Positions 7,927-17,000 of a stretch of DNA of 64,000 bases are shown here, one piece after another (within the stretch, counting starts at the first letter, position 1; each line of letters begins with the position of its first letter). The notes below the pieces were generated by a model that searched no databases, had not been told where the DNA came from, and saw only the letters and a list, made by a program, of their open reading frames with translations. Source of the stretch: Haloglomus salinum (GTDB lineage: Archaea > Halobacteriota > Halobacteria > Halobacteriales > Haloarculaceae). The stretch lies in NCBI RefSeq assembly GCF_024298825.1, contig NZ_CP101153.1:4030001-4094000 (forward strand), read 5' to 3'. A program made the translations under genes and the position numbers.

Positions 7927-8652
7927 ATGAGCGACCAGATGCCGACGCTGGATGCCACGACGGTCGCCCCCATCCGGGTCTCCGGGCTGCGCAAGCGCTA
8001 CGGGCGCGTGATGGCGCTCGAGGGCGTCGACGTGACCGTCGAACCGGGCACCGTCCACTGTCTCGTCGGACCGAACGGCTCCGGGAAGACGACGCTCCTC
8101 CGGACGTTGCTCGGCCTCGTGGAGCCATCGGCCGGCGAGGTGTCCGTCCCGGACGTGCGCCTCGGGACCGCGTTCCAGCGCCCCTCCCACTACGACCAGC
8201 TGACGGTCGCGGAGAACCTGGAGGTGTTCGGCGCGCTCGCGGACGCCGATTCGGACTGGGCCGAGACGGTGCTGGACCGGCTGGGGCTGGACGTGGTCCG
8301 GAATCGTATCGCCGGGGAGCTGTCGGGCGGCTACAGCCGCAAGCTCGACCTCGCGCTCGCACTCCAGAAGGAGCCCGCCTACCTGCTACTGGACGAGCCA
8401 CTGGGCGACCTCGACGACGTGACGAAGCTGCGGCTGGTCGAGTTCCTGGAGGCGTACCGGGATGCAGGCCACGGCGTGGTCGTCTCGACCCACAACCTCG
8501 GACAGTTCGCGGGGAGCGTGGACCACCTCACCATCGTCTACGACGGCGAGGTGCTGCTGGACGCGCCGCGCGAGGACATCGACGTGGCCGACGACGACCT
8601 GCAGGAGTTCTACGTCGAGCGGGTGCTGGGGGCGGCGTCCGACTCCGAGTAG
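7927..8652 (+). CDS. ABC transporter ATP-binding protein
   Basis: A 241-residue ATPase with Walker A GPNGSGKTT (about 48-56), Q-loop FQRP near 88, signature LSGGYSRK (Tyr where Gln is usual), Walker B YLLLDEP followed by a D-loop LGDLDD, and H-loop STHN. It completes the exporter formed with the permease directly upstream, with start and stop one base apart. A slightly extended N-terminus precedes the first strand. It converges with the HD-domain gene, leaving 22 bp between stops. Confidence 0.95.
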   Translation: MSDQMPTLDATTVAPIRVSGLRKRYGRVMALEGVDVTVEPGTVHCLVGPNGSGKTTLLRTLLGLVEPSAGEVSVPDVRLGTAFQRPSHYDQLTVAENLEVFGALADADSDWAETVLDRLGLDVVRNRIAGELSGGYSRKLDLALALQKEPAYLLLDEPLGDLDDVTKLRLVEFLEAYRDAGHGVVVSTHNLGQFAGSVDHLTIVYDGEVLLDAPREDIDVADDDLQEFYVERVLGAASDSE

Positions 8653-8674
8653 GTCGTCGGTCCGGACCCGTGTG

Positions 8675-9340
8675 TCAGGCCTCGCCGTCGAGTCCGGCTT
8701 CGCGCTCGAACCGGTCGAGGAACTGGTCCATGAACTGCCGACGTGACTCGCCGAGCCGACGCGCGGGCTGGGTGTGCAACCGGTCCAGGCGCTCCGCGGC
8801 CCACTCGCGGAGGAGCGTGATGTCCGGGCGGTCCGGCGCCGGCGCGTCCGACGCGGAGGGGTCGTCGATGACCGCGTAGCGTTCGCCGGCCCGCCCCGAC
8901 CGCTCGCCGACGATGCACGCCAGCCGAACCAGTCCGCGGGCCCCGGCCGCATCCAGTTTGTCGGCGTCGAACAGCAGTTCCGCCTCGATGGTCTCCGGCG
9001 TCGGTGAACTCGACCGGATGCTGTGGGCCCGGATGCAGTGTTCGACCGCCGCGGCGTGCTCGGGCGCGACGCCTTCTGCCTCGAGCAGTTCCACCGCTCT
9101 CGTGGCACCCCAGGCATCGTGGTCGTCGATATCACCAACCCGCTCACGAGGGCGCCCGATATCGTGGAGCCACGCGGCCGCGGCGAGTACGTCCTCGTCG
9201 ACGGCGGCATCGCATTCGCGGGCCAGCCTGAGCGCCACGTCGCGGACGCGCCTGGCGTGGAACTGGTCGTGTGCCGGGAGGGCGTCTTCGTAGTAGGAGA
9301 CCGACAGCTCGCGAGCGAGGGGACCGAGTTCCTGCGTCAT
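8675..9340 (-). CDS. HD-domain metal-dependent phosphohydrolase
   Basis: A 221-residue HD-superfamily protein. Metal ligands are seen as His in HARRV (about residue 28), the HD pair in WLHDIGR, and Asp in FDADKLDA, the YedJ/YpgQ-like pattern (H...HD...D). Such enzymes hydrolyse nucleotides or other phosphoesters; substrate unknown. ATG at 9340 is chosen because the frame upstream of it is low-quality coding sequence and MTQELGPLAREL begins a normal helical N-terminus. Confidence 0.88.
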   Translation of the reverse strand: MTQELGPLARELSVSYYEDALPAHDQFHARRVRDVALRLARECDAAVDEDVLAAAAWLHDIGRPRERVGDIDDHDAWGATRAVELLEAEGVAPEHAAAVEHCIRAHSIRSSSPTPETIEAELLFDADKLDAAGARGLVRLACIVGERSGRAGERYAVIDDPSASDAPAPDRPDITLLREWAAERLDRLHTQPARRLGESRRQFMDQFLDRFEREAGLDGEA

Positions 9341-9469
9341 TGGAGGGGGACGGGTGTCGGCCGCCGGCCGGCATAGGCGATGTGGAATCAATCGACCATC
9401 ACAGGTCGGTACAGCCGACGCTGGGGTGTGGACGCCGAACTCCACCCGCAAATAATTCTATAATACAGG

Positions 9470-9488
9470 CCATATCCGAGTAATATGG
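9470..9488. promoter_or_regulatory. Small inverted repeat in AT-rich intergenic spot
   Basis: CCATAT (9470-9475) and ATATGG (9483-9488) form a 6-bp inverted repeat with a 7-bp spacer, in the AT-rich stretch 9450-9500 between two minus-strand genes. It lies downstream of the large oxidoreductase gene (stop at 9538) and about 130 bp upstream of the HD gene start. It may be a terminator or an operator; nothing decides between them. Confidence 0.35.
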
Positions 9489-9537
9489 AAGTTACGCAGC
9501 AGGCATGCGTACCTTGGACACAGAGTTTGAGAATCGG

Positions 9538-12500
9538 TTACTCTGCCAGCGACGCAGCCAGCACCTCCACGGGATGCGGCGGCCGCTCGTCGAGCCCCTC
9601 CCAGTCGTCGAGTTGCGTCCGGCAGGACGCACCGGGAGCCACCACCGCCTCGGCGGGACTCGCCTCGACCTGTTCGAACAGCAGTTCCCCGACCGCCTTG
9701 CTCATCGAGTAGTGTTCGGCCTCGTAGCCGAAGGAGCCGGCCATCCCACAGCAGGTCGAGTCGAGCGGGTCCACCTCGAACCCCGCCCGTCGCAGGACGC
9801 CCACGGCGTGGTGGTCCTTCTTCGTAGCCTTCTGGTGGCAGTGGCCGTGGTAGGCCAGCGACTCCGCGATGGGGCCGTGGCCCGCACCGGCGGCACCGTC
9901 GCCGACCGCTCCCGCGGCGTCGAACGCCACGTCCCGGTCGAGGTCGTGGCGGTCGAGGTACTCGCAGACGCCGAAGGTGTACTCGCGGACCATGTCGACG
10001 GCCGTACCGGAGAGCAGGTCGCCGTAGTCAGACTGCACCATCACCGCGTCCGTCGGCTCGACGACGACCACGTCCCGGCCGTCCTCGACGTGCGGTGCGA
10101 GTTCGGCCACCACGTCGCGAGCGCGGTCGCGGGCAGTGTCGAGGAAGCCCTTCGAGTGGGCCGCCCGGCCCGAGGGGAGCGGCGCTGCGAGTTCGACGTG
10201 GACGCCGGCCGCCTCCAGCACCGCGACGGCGGCCCGTGCGACCTCGGGCGTGACGTACGTCGAGTACGGGTCCGGCAGGAGGACAACCCGATGGGCGGCC
10301 ATCTCGGCCTCGATAGCGGGGTCGTGGGTGTCGAACCACTCGACGAACGACTCGCTCGCGAACGATGGGAGGTCACGTTCGCGAGCGATACCGAGCGTCT
10401 TCTCGGCCAGCCAGCCGCTCCCGGGCAGCGACCCGAGCGCGTTGAGGAGCGGGGCGAACCGCGAGCCCGTCGCGGAGAGGTCGAACACGTTGGCGAAGAG
10501 GCGGTCGCGGCGGTGGGGCGTCCCACCCTCCTCGTGGGCGGCGTGCTCGACCTCGGCTTTCAGCTTCGCCATGTCGACCTGCGACGGACAGTCGCGGGCA
10601 CAGCCCTTGCAGCCGACACAGAGGTCCAGCACCTCGCTCAGGAACTCGTGGTCGGCCGCCTCCACGTCGAGTTCGCCCGAGAGGACCCGCCGGAGCGAGT
10701 TGGCCCGGCCGCGAGTGGACTGTATCTCCTCGTCGGCCGCGCGATAGGTCGGGCACATCACGCCACCGGTCGTCTCCTGCGGGCCGCGACAGCCCCCACA
10801 CCCGTGGCAGAGCTCGACCATCCCCTGGAACCCGTTCTCGTTCTCCCAGCGGAGTTCGGGCTCGAAGTCGGAGAGCGCGTTGTCGGCGTCGAACTCGTAC
10901 TCGGGCGAGAACCGGAGGTTCTCGGTCATGTCCACGTCGCCACAGACCTGTCCCGGATTCAGCAGGCCGTCCGGGTCGAACTCGGCCTTCAGGTCGCGGA
11001 ATATCTCGTATACGTGGTCGCCGTACAGCTTCCGGTTCCAGCCACTCCGGGCGCGACCGTCGCCGTGCTCGCCCGACACCGCGCCGCCGTACTCGACGAC
11101 GAGGTCCGTCACGTCGTCGGCGATGGACTGCATCCGGTCGACGCCCTCGACGGTCTTCGTGTTCACCAGCGGCCGGACGTGGAGACAGCCGGGGCCGGCG
11201 TGGGCGTAGAAGGATGCGTACGTGTCGTGGGCGTCCAGCACCTCGCGGAAGTCGGCGACGTACTCGGGCAGGCGCTCGGGCGGGACCGCACAGTCCTCGA
11301 CGAAGGAGATGTGCTTCGCGTCGCTCGTCCGCCCGAGCAGGATGGGGAGCCCCGACTTCCGGAGCTTCCAGAACCGTGCCCGCTCGTCGTCGTCGTGGGC
11401 CTCGCGTGCGAAGGTCGCCCGCGGCCGGTCGTCGCTGACCGGCGCGTCGCCGGGTGGGTCGGCCGTGGCGTCGTCGTCGAGCTGGCGTGCCCGGTCGGCG
11501 AACAGGCCCGCGACCTGCTCGCGGCCAGCCGCGTCGTGCTCGGCGTAGAACTCGACGAGGAGCACCGCACCCGTGCCGCCGGGCGCGAGTTCGCGAACGA
11601 GGTCGCCGAACTCCGTCGTGTCCCGTGCCAGGTCGAGCAACACGTCGTCCAGCACCTCGACGGCAGCCGGGTCGTGGTCGAGGATGGGCGCAACGTCGGC
11701 CATCGCCGTCACGAGGTCGTCGTACCCCAGCAGCGCGACCGACTTCGTCTCGGGCACGGGCTCCAGCGACACCGTGACCTCCGTCACCACGGCGAGGGTC
11801 CCTTCCGAGCCACAGAGCAGTTTCGCGAGGTTCACGGTCGCGTCCTCGGGGAGCGGCCCCTCGTCGTCGCCCGGCTCGCGGTCGAGGCCCTCGTACGCGT
11901 CCGCGACGACAGCGTCGAGGTTGTACCCCGAGACGTTCCGTTTCAGGTCCGGGAAGGTCGACTCGACGACACCGGCGTCCTCCTCCAGGAGGGTGAGGAC
12001 GCGCTTCGCGACGCGGGCCCGGACCGACCAGTCGCTCTCGGCCCGGCGCCGGAGCTCGCCGAACGTCACCTCACCGAACGTCACCACGTCCCCGTCCGCG
12101 AGCACGACCTCGCAGGACTCGACGTAGGCGTCGGTCTTCCCGTACTGCAGCGAGTGCGCGCCGGTCGAGTTGTTGCCGACGGCGCCGCCGATGGCGGACT
12201 TGTCGCCCCACGCGGGGTCGGGCGCGAACTTGAGGCCGTGGTCGGCGAGTCGGGCGTTCAGGTCGCCGAGCAGACAGCCCGGTTGCGTCGTCGCCGTCCG
12301 GCGCTCGGGGTCGATGTCGACGATGGCGTCCATCTCGGCCGTGAAGTCCAGCACCACCGCCTCGTTCACGGACTGCCCGGCGAGCGACGTACCACCGCCA
12401 CGCGGCAGGACCGGCACGCCCTCCTCGGCGCAGAACTCGACCGTCGCCGCCACGTCCTCGGTGTCACGCGGGAGGACCACCCCGACGGGCGTCACCTCGT

Positions 12501-12675
12501 AAGCGGAGGCGTCCGTCGCGTACAGCGAGCGCGTGAACGCGTCGAACCGGACCTCGCCCGCCACCCGTTCGCGGAGGCCCGCCACGAGGTCGGCGTGCTC
12601 CTCGGGGACCGCACCACCGGCGTAATCGTAGTCGGCCCGCGGGTCCGCCGCCGGGTCCGACTCCTCGGTTGCCAT
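9538..12675 (-). CDS. FAD-binding and 4Fe-4S oxidoreductase (D-lactate/glycolate dehydrogenase-like)
   Basis: A 1045-residue three-part enzyme. The N-terminal half is a FAD-binding type 4 domain (VLPRGGGTSLAGQS near residue 95, the GlcD/VAO pattern). The middle has two cysteine clusters for iron-sulfur centres, CHGCGGC with a later MCPTY, and CVGCKGCARDCPS. The C-terminus is a CCG domain with TCCGMAGSFG and GASCRTQL. This is the GlcD-GlcF fusion layout used by membrane-associated D-lactate, glycolate or 2-hydroxyglutarate dehydrogenases that pass electrons to the quinone pool. Start ATG 12675 (MATEESDPAAD) is preferred over an upstream in-frame codon because a TTAA box lies about 27 bp upstream. 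Substrate not resolvable by eye. Confidence 0.92.
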   Translation of the reverse strand: MATEESDPAADPRADYDYAGGAVPEEHADLVAGLRERVAGEVRFDAFTRSLYATDASAYEVTPVGVVLPRDTEDVAATVEFCAEEGVPVLPRGGGTSLAGQSVNEAVVLDFTAEMDAIVDIDPERRTATTQPGCLLGDLNARLADHGLKFAPDPAWGDKSAIGGAVGNNSTGAHSLQYGKTDAYVESCEVVLADGDVVTFGEVTFGELRRRAESDWSVRARVAKRVLTLLEEDAGVVESTFPDLKRNVSGYNLDAVVADAYEGLDREPGDDEGPLPEDATVNLAKLLCGSEGTLAVVTEVTVSLEPVPETKSVALLGYDDLVTAMADVAPILDHDPAAVEVLDDVLLDLARDTTEFGDLVRELAPGGTGAVLLVEFYAEHDAAGREQVAGLFADRARQLDDDATADPPGDAPVSDDRPRATFAREAHDDDERARFWKLRKSGLPILLGRTSDAKHISFVEDCAVPPERLPEYVADFREVLDAHDTYASFYAHAGPGCLHVRPLVNTKTVEGVDRMQSIADDVTDLVVEYGGAVSGEHGDGRARSGWNRKLYGDHVYEIFRDLKAEFDPDGLLNPGQVCGDVDMTENLRFSPEYEFDADNALSDFEPELRWENENGFQGMVELCHGCGGCRGPQETTGGVMCPTYRAADEEIQSTRGRANSLRRVLSGELDVEAADHEFLSEVLDLCVGCKGCARDCPSQVDMAKLKAEVEHAAHEEGGTPHRRDRLFANVFDLSATGSRFAPLLNALGSLPGSGWLAEKTLGIARERDLPSFASESFVEWFDTHDPAIEAEMAAHRVVLLPDPYSTYVTPEVARAAVAVLEAAGVHVELAAPLPSGRAAHSKGFLDTARDRARDVVAELAPHVEDGRDVVVVEPTDAVMVQSDYGDLLSGTAVDMVREYTFGVCEYLDRHDLDRDVAFDAAGAVGDGAAGAGHGPIAESLAYHGHCHQKATKKDHHAVGVLRRAGFEVDPLDSTCCGMAGSFGYEAEHYSMSKAVGELLFEQVEASPAEAVVAPGASCRTQLDDWEGLDERPPHPVEVLAASLAE

Positions 12676-12811
12676 ATCCCGCTCTCCGACCGCCGCCCAC
12701 GTTAATCCCCGCGCCGAACCGTGGTTCCGAGCGAGGGAAGGCGCCCCACGACCGCACCGGCCTGCTGGCACCACCGTGGATTTCTTGCCGTCCGGGATGG
12801 AAAAATCGCGC

Positions 12812-13213
12812 ATGTCTCACGGCACCGGCGAGGCGGCGACACGGCGCGACGGCCGGGGGGCGCCGGTCTCGGCGCTGACGGGTGGCCTCGTCAGCTTCGT
12901 CACGATATTCCTCCCCTTCGCACCGGTCGTCGGGGGCGCGATCGCCGGCTATCTCCGCGCCGGCGACGCCCGGGCGGGCGCGCTGACGGGGAGCCTCGCC
13001 GGCCTCGTCGCGGTGCTCCTGCTCGCGGGACTCGCGAGCGGGGTCCTCGCGCTGCTCCCCGTCCCCATCGATGCGGCCTCGTTTCCGGACCCACTCGGCC
13101 TCGCGCTCGGTGTCGGTGGCGTCCTGCTGGCGGCCTACGTCCTCGTGTTGAGCACGGTCGGCGGCGTCTGTGGCTCGTTCGCCGCCAGCGAGGTCGACAT
13201 CATGGGCCGGTGA
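12812..13213 (+). CDS. DUF5518-like membrane protein
   Basis: A 133-residue protein with an Arg/Gly-rich N-terminus and three or four hydrophobic segments rich in Gly and Ala, including VVGGAIAGYLRAGDARAGAL, the pattern remembered for the haloarchaeal DUF5518 family. Function unknown. ATG at 12812 (MSHGTGE) is chosen; an in-frame ATG at 12776 would add 12 residues. Divergent from the large oxidoreductase across 136 bp. Confidence 0.75.
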   Translation: MSHGTGEAATRRDGRGAPVSALTGGLVSFVTIFLPFAPVVGGAIAGYLRAGDARAGALTGSLAGLVAVLLLAGLASGVLALLPVPIDAASFPDPLGLALGVGGVLLAAYVLVLSTVGGVCGSFAASEVDIMGR

Positions 13214-13260
13214 CCCGGCCGAGGCGGAACCTTCCTGTCGCTCGGACGAGATGAGCCGGT

Positions 13261-13920
13261 ATGCACAGCCGCCGTCGGGTGCTCCGCGCGCTCGCGGCCG
13301 GAGGCATCGTCGCGCTCGCCGGCTGTGGCGGTGGTCCGGGTGGGTCCCGGGATGCCGGTGGGTCCCGGGATGCCGGTGGGGCGTCCCCGGCCGCGAGCCC
13401 GACGGCCGCCCCCAGCCCCACGCGCCGTCCGGGCCCGGCCCCGTCGGAGCGGGTTCTGGGCGCGGCCGCCACTGCGGTCGACGGCACCCGTGTCTCGGCC
13501 CGGCGCTGGACGGCGTTCGAGTCGGTCGAGTACGAGCACGAGGACGGGGCCGGCACGGCAACCGTCGAACCGCAGCGCGGCCGCTTCGTCGCGTACGACT
13601 TCCTCGTCGAGAACACCGGTGACGAGCGACTGCCGGCCGTGTCGGACACCGTCTTCCGGCTCCAGCTGGCCGGCGGCACCTACCGACACCTCCACAGTCT
13701 TGACGGGGTCGCGTTCGACCGGGTCGTAGAGCCCGACACCGGACCGGGTATCCGGCCGCTCGCGTGGTACGACGGGCTGGCTCCGGGGGCATCGGTCAGC
13801 CTGCAGCTCGTCTTCGACGTGCCCCATCGCCCGCGGTTCCGCCACTACCTCGCGTGGGACCACCCCACGCCGGTGGCGGGCGTCGAGGGAGTGGTCTTCC
13901 TGTGGCCGGGTGGAGGATGA
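13261..13920 (+). CDS. Tat lipoprotein with DUF4352-like beta-domain
   Basis: A 219-residue lipoprotein: SRRRVLRAL twin-arginine motif, hydrophobic stretch, lipobox LAGC, then a Gly/Ser/Pro-rich linker and a beta-rich domain (GRFVAYDFLVENTGDERLP) that resembles the DUF4352 group of extracellular immunoglobulin-like domains. The linker contains a perfect 18-bp tandem duplication at 13339-13374 that repeats GGSRDA. Function unknown. It converges with an endonuclease relic, 10 bp away. Confidence 0.8.
   Translation: MHSRRRVLRALAAGGIVALAGCGGGPGGSRDAGGSRDAGGASPAASPTAAPSPTRRPGPAPSERVLGAAATAVDGTRVSARRWTAFESVEYEHEDGAGTATVEPQRGRFVAYDFLVENTGDERLPAVSDTVFRLQLAGGTYRHLHSLDGVAFDRVVEPDTGPGIRPLAWYDGLAPGASVSLQLVFDVPHRPRFRHYLAWDHPTPVAGVEGVVFLWPGGG
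13339..13374 (+). repeat. 18-bp tandem duplication inside lipoprotein linker
   Basis: GGTGGGTCCCGGGATGCC occurs twice in tandem (13339-13356 and 13357-13374). It keeps the reading frame and duplicates six residues in the linker just after the lipobox. Typical of replication slippage. Confidence 0.85.
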
Positions 13921-13930
13921 GGAGCCGGAT

Positions 13931-14619
13931 TCAGGTATCGGGCCACTTGTACGCGAATCCAGGTGGTGGCTCGCCGAACCACTCGAACAGGCGCTCCGTG
14001 TCGCTCCGGCTGAACTGGAGCGCATCGCGACTGAATCCGGGCTGGAAGCCGTGGCTCTCGAAGAGCGAACAGAGGAACTCCGCACGGTCACGTTCGTTGC
14101 CTTGATCATAGCCCGGCATCGGGTACCCTCTCTAGCTAGCCAGCCGTCACAGACGTACCACGCCCTCGCCGTGGTCACGGTCAGATCGAGGTCCGATGGA
14201 AACCGTTTCCGTCCGCTTCTGTACCAGGCCGCGAGGTCGTGGAGCGCGGGATGGGACCAGGTCCGGAACCCGTACAGGTCGCTGTAGTTCGATTCGTTCA
14301 CAGTCCGGAACCGCTCGTTGTCGGTCTTGCGAGCCTGTTGTGCCTGGTATGCTGCAGTTCGTTCGAGGAACACGTCGGTACCCAGCGGTCCGTAACGTTC
14401 GCGAAGGAACTGTAGATACGGGCGCGTCGTCATCCGAATCCGGAAGTGGGGGTTCGCATCGTTCCGGCCGTGGATGTCTCCGTCACCCATCAACAGGCCG
14501 ATGAGTCGCTCCATCTCCCTCTCGGTGAACTCGGGGCGGTCGCAGTCCGCGCGGGCCCAGTGTGAGCCGAGTCGCCCGAAGGACGTATCGCAGCCAGGGC
14601 ACCGGTCGTAGTCGGGCAT
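13931..14619 (-). pseudogene. Frameshifted LAGLIDADG homing-endonuclease-like gene
   Basis: The first 170 residues, from ATG 14619, begin with a possible zinc-binding motif (CPGC...H...C within the first 30 residues) and contain LIGLLMGDGDIHG, a single LAGLIDADG motif with the catalytic Asp. They run in one frame to WYVCDGWLAREGT. The continuation YDQGNERDRAEFLCSLFES, ending in PPPGFAYKWPDT, is in another frame starting about 14119. The joined product would be about 228 residues, as expected of freestanding haloarchaeal members with a PGF.YKW end. The shift falls near 14110-14135. It could be a real inactivation, a sequencing error or, least likely, programmed frameshifting. GC is lower than in neighbours. 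It sits 30 bp downstream of thyX. Confidence 0.75.
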
Positions 14620-14649
14620 GGTGACGCTGGCTCCTGATTCGGTATAGAA

Positions 14650-15393
14650 TCAGGGTGCGAGTCGGTTCTTCCGGTTCTTCATATGCTCCTCGTAATGCTG
14701 GAACGTGATGGGGCACCACTCCTCGGCGAGGTCGAGCACCCGCTCGGTCATATCGCGGATCTCCCACTGGCTATCGGCCGCGGCCCGCATGTCGGCGACG
14801 TGCATCAGCATCCGTGCGTTCATCGTCATCACGACGTTGACCTCGGTTCCGATGGGGAGGACGAACCGTGCGTCCTCGGGAGGCATCCCCAGATCGAGCA
14901 GGCGCTGGTACTCCTCGACCGACCGGGTGACCGACTCCCGGAAGATGCGCTCGCGCTCTGCCACCGTCTCCTCGTCCACGGAGCCCGTGGACTGGTTCCG
15001 ACCCACCCAGTTCGGATCGCTGGCTGACGGTGGGGTCACCACCATCGCCCCCTCTCGAACCTCCTCCGGGTCGACATCGTCGAACGCCACGTACCGCATC
15101 GACTGGACATCGAAGGAGACGTGCCGGTGACGGGTGAGCTGTGCCATGCAGGAGCGGCTCATCCCCTCAACGGCGAAGGTGGCATGGGGGTGCTCGAACG
15201 GCCCGAAGTGGCCGTGGTCGAGCAGGTGACCGATGAGCGTCTGCTTCTTGTCCTCGATGTCGTCCCCCTCGATCTCCGCCATCGTCTCCTCGAACGTCTG
15301 GTCACCGACGAAGGTCGGACTGTAATCGTTGCGGGCCGCAGTACAGATGACCCGCTCGGGGTCGTCGGTCGCTTCCAGCAGGCGAACGTCCAT
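14650..15393 (-). CDS. thyX: Flavin-dependent thymidylate synthase
   Basis: A 247-residue ThyX, which makes dTMP from dUMP using FAD, NADPH and methylenetetrahydrofolate. The family signature RHRxxSFxxQSxR is complete: RHRHVSFDVQSMR at about 88-100. Also seen are the HGHFGPFEHP motif and C-terminal NARMLMHVADMRA with the dUMP- and FAD-contacting Arg. The gene is intact although a homing-endonuclease relic lies immediately downstream. ThyX is the usual thymidylate synthase where thyA is absent. ATG at 15393 begins MDVRLLEATDDPERV, a normal archaeal N-terminus. Confidence 0.97.
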   Translation of the reverse strand: MDVRLLEATDDPERVICTAARNDYSPTFVGDQTFEETMAEIEGDDIEDKKQTLIGHLLDHGHFGPFEHPHATFAVEGMSRSCMAQLTRHRHVSFDVQSMRYVAFDDVDPEEVREGAMVVTPPSASDPNWVGRNQSTGSVDEETVAERERIFRESVTRSVEEYQRLLDLGMPPEDARFVLPIGTEVNVVMTMNARMLMHVADMRAAADSQWEIRDMTERVLDLAEEWCPITFQHYEEHMKNRKNRLAP

Positions 15394-15446
15394 ACCACGT
15401 GGCGGAAGGCGAACGGAATAAGTCTAGTTGGTGCCGGCTCGAGGAC

Positions 15447-16883
15447 CTACGGCGCCTCGAACTGTGCCAGCACCGCGGCCGCGCCGTCCCCTTCCCAGAT
15501 GACCGTCACCTCGCTGCCGGAGTCGACCGCCGCGTACGTCGTGAAGCTGTCGCCGGCGGCGATGCCGTCCCCGCCAGCGGTCCAGGTGTCGACCTTGGTC
15601 TGTCCGTCGCTCGTGTACCTGACCCGGAGGTCCACGTTCACCGTGTCGCCGCCCTCGTGCTGGATGGTCACGGTCCCCTCGGCGTTCTGCTCGAAGCCGA
15701 ACGCGACCTGCGGGGCCTCGGCGGGAGTGCCGCGGGCGCTCCCGCCCCCGCTGGCCTCACCGAAGCCGAACTCGTCGGCCAGGCGCTGCGGGTCGCCCGT
15801 GATGGTGAGCACCACGGCCCGGCCGTCGGCCGTGACCTCCGTCTCCGGCGGGGTCACGTCCTCGGAGCGTGATTTGGCGGTCTCGATAGCCGAGCGGAGC
15901 GTCTCCGCCCGATCGCTCACGACGCCCTCGTCGTCGTAGTAGAGGCGGACGGTCACCTCGCTGGAGGTGGACTCCGGTGCCGTGCCGCTCCCGCCGACGC
16001 CGACGATGCCCTGCGTGAGCGCCTTCACGTCCTGCGCGAGTTCGTCATCCGGCTCCCGGGTACCACCCTGACCGTCGCCGAAGTACATCGAGCGGACCGT
16101 CTCGCCGCTTGCGAGCGTCCCCGCGATGAACGGCGCGTCACCGAGGTCGGTCAGTATCTCGCCCACGAGGTCGTCGTCCGCGAGCGGGCTGCCGCCGCCG
16201 CCCGCGGTGTCGACCTGCGTTTTGACGGCGTCCAGTGCCGTCGGCACGCCCGAGGGGGTGGCCGTCAGTTCGCCGCCGCCCCGGTAGTCGCCGCCGGAGG
16301 TCGGGGTCTCGCCGGGGTACGCCACGTCGACCGTCGCGCCGGCGAGCGCGTCGGCCGATATCGCCGCGGCGACCGTCCGGGTCTTGTCGTACTCGGCCGC
16401 GCCGCCGTAGAGCGTGAAGCCCTCGTACTCGCCACGCTCGGTGAGCTGCTCGTTCTCGGCGAGCTGCGAGCGGATCCGTTCGGCGTCGAAGTCGCCGGTC
16501 AGGTAGCCGGCGTAGACGCTCCGGTCGTCCTGATACTTCCTGGGCTCGCCGCGGTCCGTCCCGACGACGCCGCTGAGCCGGTCGGCGTCGGACGGCGCCG
16601 CTCCCTCCACGTCGCCGGCGGTGTCCTCGACACCCTTCCGGAAGGACTCGGGGAGTGCGGCCTTCTGCTGGCGGTACGCGCTCGCGTCGACCGAGACGAA
16701 CGACCGCGTCTGCACGTCGAAGACGGCAGCGGGGTCGAACAGGGCCGTGGCGTACGCTGGGGCGTCGGAGCCACTACCGCCGTCGGTCACGTCGGAGAGC
16801 TGTTCGGTACAGCCGGCGAGGCCGGTCAGGAGGGCTGCGAGTCCGCCGCTCGCGCGGAGGACATCGCGTCGTTCGGGGGCCAT
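15447..16883 (-). CDS. Tat lipoprotein with one C-terminal pilin-like beta-module
   Basis: A 478-residue surface lipoprotein: twin-arginine ERRDVLRA, lipobox LAGC at about 22-25, then a long acidic domain of unknown function starting with a conserved YATALFDPAAVFDVQTRSF block. The last 90 residues form a beta-domain (PQVAFGFEQNAEGTVTIQHE, then GGDTV...IAAGDSFTT...VTVIWEG) that resembles the globular part of haloarchaeal type IV pilins. It is a paralogue of the next gene upstream on the same strand: the same N-terminal start pattern, a related ADWLFD/ATALFD block and the same C-terminal module. ATG 16883 puts the signal at the N-terminus. Confidence 0.82.
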   Translation of the reverse strand: MAPERRDVLRASGGLAALLTGLAGCTEQLSDVTDGGSGSDAPAYATALFDPAAVFDVQTRSFVSVDASAYRQQKAALPESFRKGVEDTAGDVEGAAPSDADRLSGVVGTDRGEPRKYQDDRSVYAGYLTGDFDAERIRSQLAENEQLTERGEYEGFTLYGGAAEYDKTRTVAAAISADALAGATVDVAYPGETPTSGGDYRGGGELTATPSGVPTALDAVKTQVDTAGGGGSPLADDDLVGEILTDLGDAPFIAGTLASGETVRSMYFGDGQGGTREPDDELAQDVKALTQGIVGVGGSGTAPESTSSEVTVRLYYDDEGVVSDRAETLRSAIETAKSRSEDVTPPETEVTADGRAVVLTITGDPQRLADEFGFGEASGGGSARGTPAEAPQVAFGFEQNAEGTVTIQHEGGDTVNVDLRVRYTSDGQTKVDTWTAGGDGIAAGDSFTTYAAVDSGSEVTVIWEGDGAAAVLAQFEAP

Positions 16884-17000
16884 GAGCGGTCGTTCAGGAC
16901 CTCCCGGCAAACGTCTTGTGTTCGGCACGTCCATCGCGAGAGAAGCGTCGGTCCGGCGGTTCCGGGAGAACCGCGGCCGAGGCCCCGGCCGACAGCGGCG

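Noticed and set aside
9450-9500. AT-rich stretch as an origin-like element
   Set aside because: It is only 50 bp, with one small inverted repeat, no origin recognition box repeats and no orc1/cdc6 gene nearby.
9505-12705. A 1066-codon plus-strand open frame covering the oxidoreductase region
   Set aside because: It is the antisense of the clear FAD/Fe-S enzyme. In GC-rich haloarchaeal DNA the opposite frame stays open because of third-position G/C bias; the product is an Arg/Val/Asp-rich mixture with no motifs.
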